Assembly: GCF_000004195.4 (NCBI RefSeq)
Contig: NC_030679.2
Coordinates: 152,148,284 to 152,212,283, forward strand
Source: Xenopus tropicalis
Taxonomy: Eukaryota; Chordata; Amphibia; Anura; Pipidae
DNA: 64,000 nt
Reading direction: 5' to 3'
Shown here: positions 57,011-64,000 of the stretch, in pieces
Numbering within the stretch: position 1 is the stretch's first letter
How the letters are laid out: every line of letters begins with the position of its first letter
Notes under the pieces: generated by a model
What the model was told of the DNA's origin: nothing
Seen by the model: only the letters and a program-made list of their open reading frames with translations
The model's database searches: none
Translations under genes and position numbers: made by a program

Positions 57011-57740
57011 CCACACACTCAAACCCATGCTAACTCACTCACTCACACACTTATACTCACTCACTGATACACACACACTCATACTCACTCACTGATACAC
57101 ACTTACACTGATACACACACACACTCACACACTCATACTCACTCACTGATACACACTCACACTGATACACACTCACACTCACTCACACACTTATACTCAC
57201 TCACTGATACACACTCACACTGATACACACACACACTCACACACTCACTCACTCACTCACACACTTATACTCACTCACTGATACACACTCACACTGATAC
57301 ACACCCACGCTCACTCACTCACACACTCATACTCACTCACTGATACACACACACACTGATACACACCCACGCTCACTCACTCACTGATACACACTCACAC
57401 TGATACACACCCACGCTCACTCACTCACACACTCATACTCACTCACTGATACACACTTACACTGATACACACACACACTCACACACTCATACTCACTCAC
57501 TGATACACACTCACACTGATACACACTCACACTCACTCACACACTTATACTCACTCACTGATACACACTCACACTGATACACACACACACTCACACACTC
57601 ACTCACTCACTCACACACTTATACTCACTCACTGATACACACTCACACTGATACACACCCACGCTCACTCACTCACTGATACACACTCACACTGATACAC
57701 ACCCACGCTCACTCACTCACACACTCACACACACAGAGTT
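57010..57740. repeat. CA/ACTC-rich compound microsatellite
   Basis: Mixture of ACTC, ACAC and TGATACAC motifs. A block of about 354 bp is duplicated: ACTGATACACACTTACAC begins at 57091 and again at 57445. The + strand is almost free of G. Confidence 0.95.
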
Positions 57741-57799
57741 TCAGTGCAGTCGGTACAACACATACCCCCCCAATCTATCCACAGCCCCCGGGGAACTGC

Positions 57800-57930
57800 T
57801 TCCAGTTGTTTTACCTTCACTCTCTGTATCTCTCTCTGCTCCGTGTCCCTATGGGCGTGTCTCCCACAGGAAGTGCCCAGTCACAGCCATTGTCCCGCCC
57901 CCTCTCTCTGTTTCCTGCCTATAGAACTGT
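57800..57930 (-). promoter_or_regulatory. Probable promoter and noncoding first exon of the TRIM gene
   Basis: On the - strand there is a GC box (GGGGGCGGGAC), an ETS-like ACTTCCTGTGGG and a purine-rich exon ending GAGAGTGAAG/GTAAAA, with the donor GT at 57814-57813. It lies between the CA-rich array and the LINE-derived satellite. The gene assignment rests on orientation, the donor and the acceptor at the TRIM start codon. Confidence 0.4.
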
Positions 57931-57937
57931 CTCTCAC

Positions 57938-60900
57938 TAGGATCACTATATATAAATATATAAGGGGGGGCAGTAATGAAATAGAGAAAGTACAGGGAAG
58001 AGCGACTAAGCTGATAAAGGGAATGGGCTCAGTTATGGGGAAAGGCTGGCCCAGTTGGGATTGGTTACACTGGGGAAGGGGCAGTTAAGGGGGGGGTCAC
58101 TATATATAAATATATAAGGGGGGGCAGTAATGAAATAGAGAAAGTACAGGGAAGAGCGACTAAGCTGATAAAGGGAATGGGCTCAGTTATGGGGAAAGGC
58201 TGGCCCAGTTGGGATTGGTTACACTGGGGGGGGGGGGCAGTTAAGGGGGGGTCACTATATATAAATATATAAGGGGGGGCAGTAATGAAATAGAGAAAGT
58301 ACAGGGAAGAGCGACTAAGCTGATAAAGGGAATGGGCTCAGTTATGGGGAAAGGCTGGCCCAGTTGGGATTGGTTACACTGGGGAAGGGGCAGTTAAGGG
58401 GGGGGTCACTATATATAAATATATAAGGGGGGGCAGTAATGAAATAGAGAAAGTACAGGGAAGAGCGACTAAGCTGATAAAGGGAATGGGCTCAGTTATG
58501 GGGAAAGGCTGGCCCAGTTGGGATTGGTTACACTGGGGGGGGGGGGCAGTTAAGGGGGGGGTCACTATATATAAATATATAAGGGGGGGGCAGTAATGAA
58601 ATAGAGAAAGTACAGGGAAGAGCGACTAAGCTGATAAAGGGAATGGGCTCAGTTATGGGGAAAGGCTGGCCCAGTTGGGATTGGTTACACTGGGGGGGGG
58701 GGCAGTTAAGGGGGGGGTCACTATATATAAATATATAAGGGGGGGCAGTAATGAAATAGAGAAAGTACAGAGAAGAGCGACTAAGCTGATAAAGGGAATG
58801 GGCTCAGTTATGGGGAAAGGCTGGCCCAGTTGGGATTGGTTACACTGGGGGGGGGGCAGTTAAGGGGGGGGGGCACTATATATAAATATATAAGGGGGGG
58901 CAGTAATGAAATAGAGAAAGTACAGGGAAGAGCGACTAAGCTGATAAAGGGAATGGGCTCAGTTATGGGGAAAGGCTGGCCCAGTTGGGATTGGTTACAC
59001 TGGGGGGGGGGGTCACTATATATAAATATATAAGGGGGGGCAGTAATGAAATAGAGAAAGTACAGGGAAGAGCGACTAAGCTGATAAAGGGAATGGGCTC
59101 AGTTATGGGGAAAGGCTGGCCCAGTTGGGATTGGTTACACTGGGGGGGGGGGGGGCAGTTAAGGGGGGGTCACTATATATAAATATATAAGGGGGGGCAG
59201 TAATGAAATAGAGAAAGTACAGGGAAGAGCGACTAAGCTGATAAAGGGAATGGGCTCAGTTATGGGGAAAGGCTGGCCCAGTTGGGATTGGTTACACTGG
59301 GGGGGGGGGGTCACTATATATAAATATATAAGGGGGGGCAGTAATGAAATAGAGAAAGTACAGGGAAGAGCGACTAAGCTGATAAAGGGAATGGGCTCAG
59401 TTATGGGGAAAGGCTGGCCCAGTTGGGATTGGTTACACTGGGGGGGGGGGGGGCAGTTAAGGGGGGGGTCACTATATATAAATATATAAGGGGGGGGCAG
59501 TAATGAAATAGAGAAAGTACAGGGAAGAGCGACTAAGCTGATAAAGGGAATGGGCTCAGTTATGGGGAAAGGCTGGCCCAGTTGGGATTGGTTACACTGG
59601 GGGGGGGGGCAGTTAAGGGGGGGGCACTATATATAAATATATAAGGGGGGGCAGTAATGAAATAGAGAAAGTACAGGGAAGAGCGACTAAGCTGATAAAG
59701 GGAATGGGCTCAGTTATGGGGAAAGGCTGGCCCAGTTGGGATTGGTTACACTGGGGGGGGGGGAAGGGGCAGTTAAGGGGGGGGTATATATAAATATATA
59801 AGGGGGGGCAGTAATGAAATAGAGAAAGTACAGGGAAGAGCGACTAAGCTGATAAAGGGAATGGGCTCAGTTATGGGGAAAGGCTGGCTCAGTTGGGATT
59901 GGTTACACTGGGGGGGGGGCAGTTAAGGGGGGGGTCACTATATATAAATATATAAGGGGGGGCAGTAATGAAATAGAGAAAGTACAGGGAAGAGCGACTA
60001 AGCTGATAAAGGGAATGGGCTCAGTTATGGGGAAAGGCTGGCCCAGTTGGGATTGGTTACACTGGGGGGGGGGGGGCAGTTAAGGGGGGGTCACTATATA
60101 TAAATATATAAGGGGGGGCAGTAATGAAATAGAGAAAGTACAGGGAAGAGCGACTAAGCTGATAAAGGGAATGGGCTCAGTTATGGGGAAAGGCTGGCCC
60201 AGTTGGGATTGGTTACACTGGGGAAGGGGCAGTTAAGGGGGGGTCACTATATATAAATATATAAGGGGGGGCAGTAATGAAATAGAGAAAGTACAGGGAA
60301 GAGCGACTAAGCTGATAAAGGGAATGGGCTCAGTTATGGGGAAAGGCTGGCTCAGTTGGGATTGGTTACACTGGGGGGGGGGGCAGTTAAGGGGGGGGTC
60401 ACTATATATAAATATATAAGGGGGGGGCAGTAATGAAATAGAGAAAGTACAGGGAAGAGCGACTAAGCTGATAAAGGGAATGGGCTCAGTTATGGGGAAA
60501 GGCTGGCCCAGTTGGGATTGGTTACACTGGGGGGGGGGCAGTTAAGGGGGGGTCACTATATATAAATATATAAGGGGGGGCAGTAATGAAATAGAGAAAG
60601 TACAGGGAAGAGCGACTAAGCTGATAAAGGGAATGGGCTCAGTTATGGGGAAAGGCTGGCCCAGTTGGGATTGGTTACACTGGGGGGGGGCAGTTAAGGG
60701 GGGTCACTATATATAAATATATAAGGGGGGGCAGTAATGAAATAGAGAAAGTACAGGGAAGAGCGACTAAGCTGATAAAGGGAATGGGCTCAGTTATGGG
60801 GAAAGGCTGGCCCAGTTGGGATTGGTTACACTGGGGGGGGGGGGGCAGTTAAGGGGGGGTCACTATATATAAATATATAAGGGGGGGCAGTAATGAAATA

Positions 60901-63900
60901 GAGAAAGTACAGGGAAGAGCGACTAAGCTGATAAAGGGAATGGGCTCAGTTATGGGGAAAGGCTGGCCCAGTTGGGATTGGTTACACTGGGGGGGGGGGG
61001 CAGTTAAGTGGGGGGGTCACTATATATAAATATATAAGGGGGGGCAGTAATGAAATAGAGAAAGTACAGGGAAGAGCGACTAAGCTGATAAAGGGAATGG
61101 GCTCAGTTATGGGGAAAGGCTGGCCCAGTTGGGATTGGTTACACTGGGGAAGGGGCAGTTAAGGGGGGGCACTATATATAAATATATAAGGGGGGGGCAG
61201 TAATGAAATAGAGAAAGTACAGGGAAGAGCGACTAAGCTGATAAAGGGAATGGGCTCAGTTATGGGGAAAGGCTGGCCCAGTTGGGATTGGTTACACTGG
61301 GGGGGGGGCAGTTAAGGGGGGGGTCACTATATATAAATATATAAGGGGGGGCAGTAATGAAATAGAGAAAGTACAGGGAAGAGCGACTAAGCTGATAAAG
61401 GGAATGGGCTCAGTTATGGGGAAAGGCTGGCCCAGTTGGGATTGGTTACACTGGGGGGGGGGGCAGTTAAGGGGGGGTCACTATATATAAATATATAAGG
61501 GGGGGGCAGTAATGAAATAGAGAAAGTACAGGGAAGAGCGACTAAGCTGATAAAGGGAATGGGCTCAGTTATGGGGAAAGGCTGGCCCAGTTGGGATTGG
61601 TTACACTGGGGGGGGGCAGTTAAGGGGGGGGGTCACTATATATAAATATATAAGGGGGGGCAGTAATGAAATAGAGAAAGTACAGGGAAGAGCGACTAAG
61701 CTGATAAAGGGAATGGGCTCAGTTATGGGGAAAGGCTGGCCCAGTTGGGATTGGTTACACTGGGGAAGGGCAGTTAAGGGGGGTCACTATATATAAATAT
61801 ATAAGGGGGGGCAGTAATGAAATAGAGAAAGTACAGGGAAGAGCGACTAAGCTGATAAAGGGAATGGGCTCAGTTATGGGGAAAGGCTGGCCCAGTTGGG
61901 ATTGGTTACACTGGGGAAGGGGCAGTTAAGGGGGGGTCACTATATATAAATATATAAGGGGGGGGCAGTAATGAAATAGAGAAAGTACAGGGAAGAGCGA
62001 CTAAGCTGATAAAGGGAATGGGCTCAGTTATGGGGAAAGGCTGGCCCAGTTGGGATTGGTTACACTGGGGGGGGGGGGGCAGTTAAGGGGGGGTCACTAT
62101 ATATAAATATATAAGGGGGGGCAGTAATGAAATAGAGAAAGTACAGGGAAGAGCGACTAAGCTGATAAAGGGAATGGGCTCAGTTATGGGGAAAGGCTGG
62201 CCCAGTTGGGATTGGTTACACTGGGGGGGGGGGGGCAGTTAAGGGGGGGTCACTATATATAAATATATAAGGGGGGGCAGTAATGAAATAGAGAAAGTAC
62301 AGGGAAGAGCGACTAAGCTGATAAAGGGAATGGGCTCAGTTATGGGGAAAGGCTGGCCCAGTTGGGATTGGTTACACTGGGGGGGGGGGGCAGTTAAGGG
62401 GGGGGTCACTATATATAAATATATAAGGGGGGGCAGTAATGAAATAGAGAAAGTACAGGGAAGAGCGACTAAGCTGATAAAGGGAATGGGCTCAGTTATG
62501 GGGAAAGGCTGGCCCAGTTGGGATTGGTTACACTGGGGGGGGGGGGGGCAGTTAAGGGGGGGGTCACTATATATAAATATATAAGGGGGGGCAGTAATGA
62601 AATAGAGAAAGTACAGGGAAGAGCGACTAAGCTGATAAAGGGAATGGGCTCAGTTATGGGGAAAGGCTGGCTCAGTTGGGATTGGTTACACTGGGGGGGG
62701 GGGGCAGTTAAGGGGGGGGTCACTATATATAAATATATAAGGGGGGGCAGTAATGAAATAGAGAAAGTACAGGGAAGAGCGACTAAGCTGATAAAGGGAA
62801 TGGGCTCAGTTATGGGGAAAGGCTGGCCCAGTTGGGATTGGTTACACTGGGGAAGGGGCAGTTAAGGGGGGGTCACTATATATAAATATATAAGGGGGGG
62901 CAGTAATGAAATAGAGAAAGTACAGGGAAGAGCGACTAAGCTGATAAAGGGAATGGGCTCAGTTATGGGGAAAGGCTGGCCCAGTTGGGATTGGTTACAC
63001 TGGGGGGGGGGCAGTTAAGGGGGGGTCACTATATATAAATATATAAGGGGGGGCAGTAATGAAATAGAGAAAGTACAGGGAAGAGCGACTAAGCTGATAA
63101 AGGGAATGGGCTCAGTTATGGGGAAAGGCTGGCCCAGTTGGGATTGGTTACACTGGGGAAGGGGCAGTTAAGGGGGGGTCACTATATATAAATATATAAG
63201 GGGGGGGCAGTAATGAAATAGAGAAAGTACAGGGAAGAGCGACTAAGCTGATAAAGGGAATGGGCTCAGTTATGGGGAAAGGCTGGCTCAGTTGGGATTG
63301 GTTACACTGGGGGGGGGGGCAGTTAAGGGGGGGTCACTATATATAAATATATAAGGGGGGCAGTAATGAAATAGAGAAAGTACAGGGAAGAGCGACTAAG
63401 CTGATAAAGGGAATGGGCTCAGTTATGGGGAAAGGCTGGCCCAGTTGGGATTGGTTACACTGGGGAAGGGGCAGTTAAGGGGGGGTCACTATATATAAAT
63501 ATATAAGGGGGGCAGTAATGAAATAGAGAAAGTACAGGGAAGAGCGACTAAGCTGATAAAGGGAATGGGCTCAGTTATGGGGAAAGGCTGGCCCAGTTGG
63601 GATTGGTTACACTGGGGGGGGGGGGCAGTTAAGGGGGGGTCACTATATATAAATATATAAGGGGGGCAGTAATGAAATAGAGAAAGTACAGGGAAGAGCG
63701 ACTAAGCTGATAAAGGGAATGGGCTCAGTTATGGGGAAAGGCTGGCCCAGTTGGGATTGGTTACACTGGGGGGGGGGGGGCAGTTAAGGGGGGGTCACTA
63801 TATATAAATATATAAGGGGGGGCAGTAATGAAATAGAGAAAGTACAGGGAAGAGCGACTAAGCTGATAAAGGGAATGGGCTCAGTTATGGGGAAAGGCTG

Positions 63901-64000
63901 GCCCAGTTGGGATTGGTTACACTGGGGGGGGGGGCAGTTAAGGGGGGGGTCACTATATATAAATATATAAGGGGGGGCAGTAATAAAATAGAGAAAGTAC
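57938..64000 (+). repeat. ~155-bp LINE-derived satellite, right array
   Basis: About 39 near-identical units of 140-165 bp running off the right edge. Length changes lie almost only in the G runs and in an alternative GGGGAAGGGG spacer. It is the same unit as the array at 16530-17590. Some units lack the CAGTTAAG segment (for example near 59010 and 59308). The array begins with AGGATCACTATATATAAATA, also found at the right end of the left array. Each unit keeps the decayed LINE peptide pattern and three G tracts. Frames of 60-115 codons in it are relics or artefacts. Confidence 0.95.

Larger units (their letters stand above)
53910..57814 (-). other. Probable 5' UTR intron of the TRIM gene
   Basis: Runs on the - strand from a donor at 57814-57813 to the acceptor at 53911-53910. 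It contains the hAT element (54297-54472), a 58-bp array and a CA-rich array. The part 54480-55240 has no recognised feature. Confidence 0.45.

Noticed and set aside
58374..62865. Repeated small proteins with NEIEKVQGRATKLIKG
   Set aside because: A relic of a LINE tail in a satellite. The frame is broken in each unit (the next LINE block is one frame over), so no functional protein is expected.

Overview
This is vertebrate nuclear DNA, almost certainly from a clawed frog (Xenopus, X. tropicalis-like). The genes have many short exons separated by GT-AG introns. The GIGYF1 and POP7 products are clearly vertebrate, and the transposon content (a Penelope-like element, CR1/L2-type LINE tails, hAT and other inverted-repeat elements) fits an amphibian. 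About 38 kb of the 64 kb is tandem repeat, in roughly 25 unrelated arrays with units of about 15 to 360 bp. This density suggests a subtelomeric or otherwise minisatellite-prone location, but the sequence does not prove it.

Layout: 1-9580 holds the last six coding exons of a ClC-type chloride channel gene (+ strand, 5' end outside the window). The intron entering from the left edge, and three of the five between these exons, carry a private minisatellite. A 6.7-kb array of 92-bp units (9745-16440) follows the gene; much of it is full of indels that look like unpolished long-read sequence. It meets a satellite built from a LINE reverse-transcriptase tail (16460-17590). Next come a candidate solo LTR with a nested inverted-repeat element (17592-19920) and a CpG-rich promoter feeding POP7 (20000-22492), a subunit of RNase P/MRP. 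A 5'-truncated Penelope-like retroelement with target-site duplications sits at 23217-25434. A 112-bp array (26460-28540) leads into the CpG-island promoter of GIGYF1.

GIGYF1 (28.6-47.9 kb, + strand) is resolved here into 24 coding exons joining without frame breaks to about 997 aa, with the 4EHP-binding motif, a DDX6-motif-like acidic segment and the GYF domain. At least seven of its introns contain minisatellites. Three of these arrays repeat RNA-processing signals: copies of the intron's own 3' splice site (two arrays) or AATAAA hexamers (two arrays).

Right part: a 29-bp array (48420-50240), about 2 kb with nothing recognised, a single-coding-exon TRIM gene on the - strand (RING, B-box, coiled coil, PRY-SPRY; 52360-53907) with a probable noncoding first exon near 57.8 kb, a complete small hAT element inside its intron, and finally more than 6 kb of the same LINE-derived satellite running off the right edge.

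The three host genes do not form a pathway. POP7 acts in tRNA/rRNA processing, GIGYF1 in translational repression, the ClC gene in chloride conductance and TRIM in ubiquitin-dependent (often innate immune) regulation. The clc-pop7-gigyf1 neighbourhood looks like part of an ancient paralogous block, discussed in the findings.
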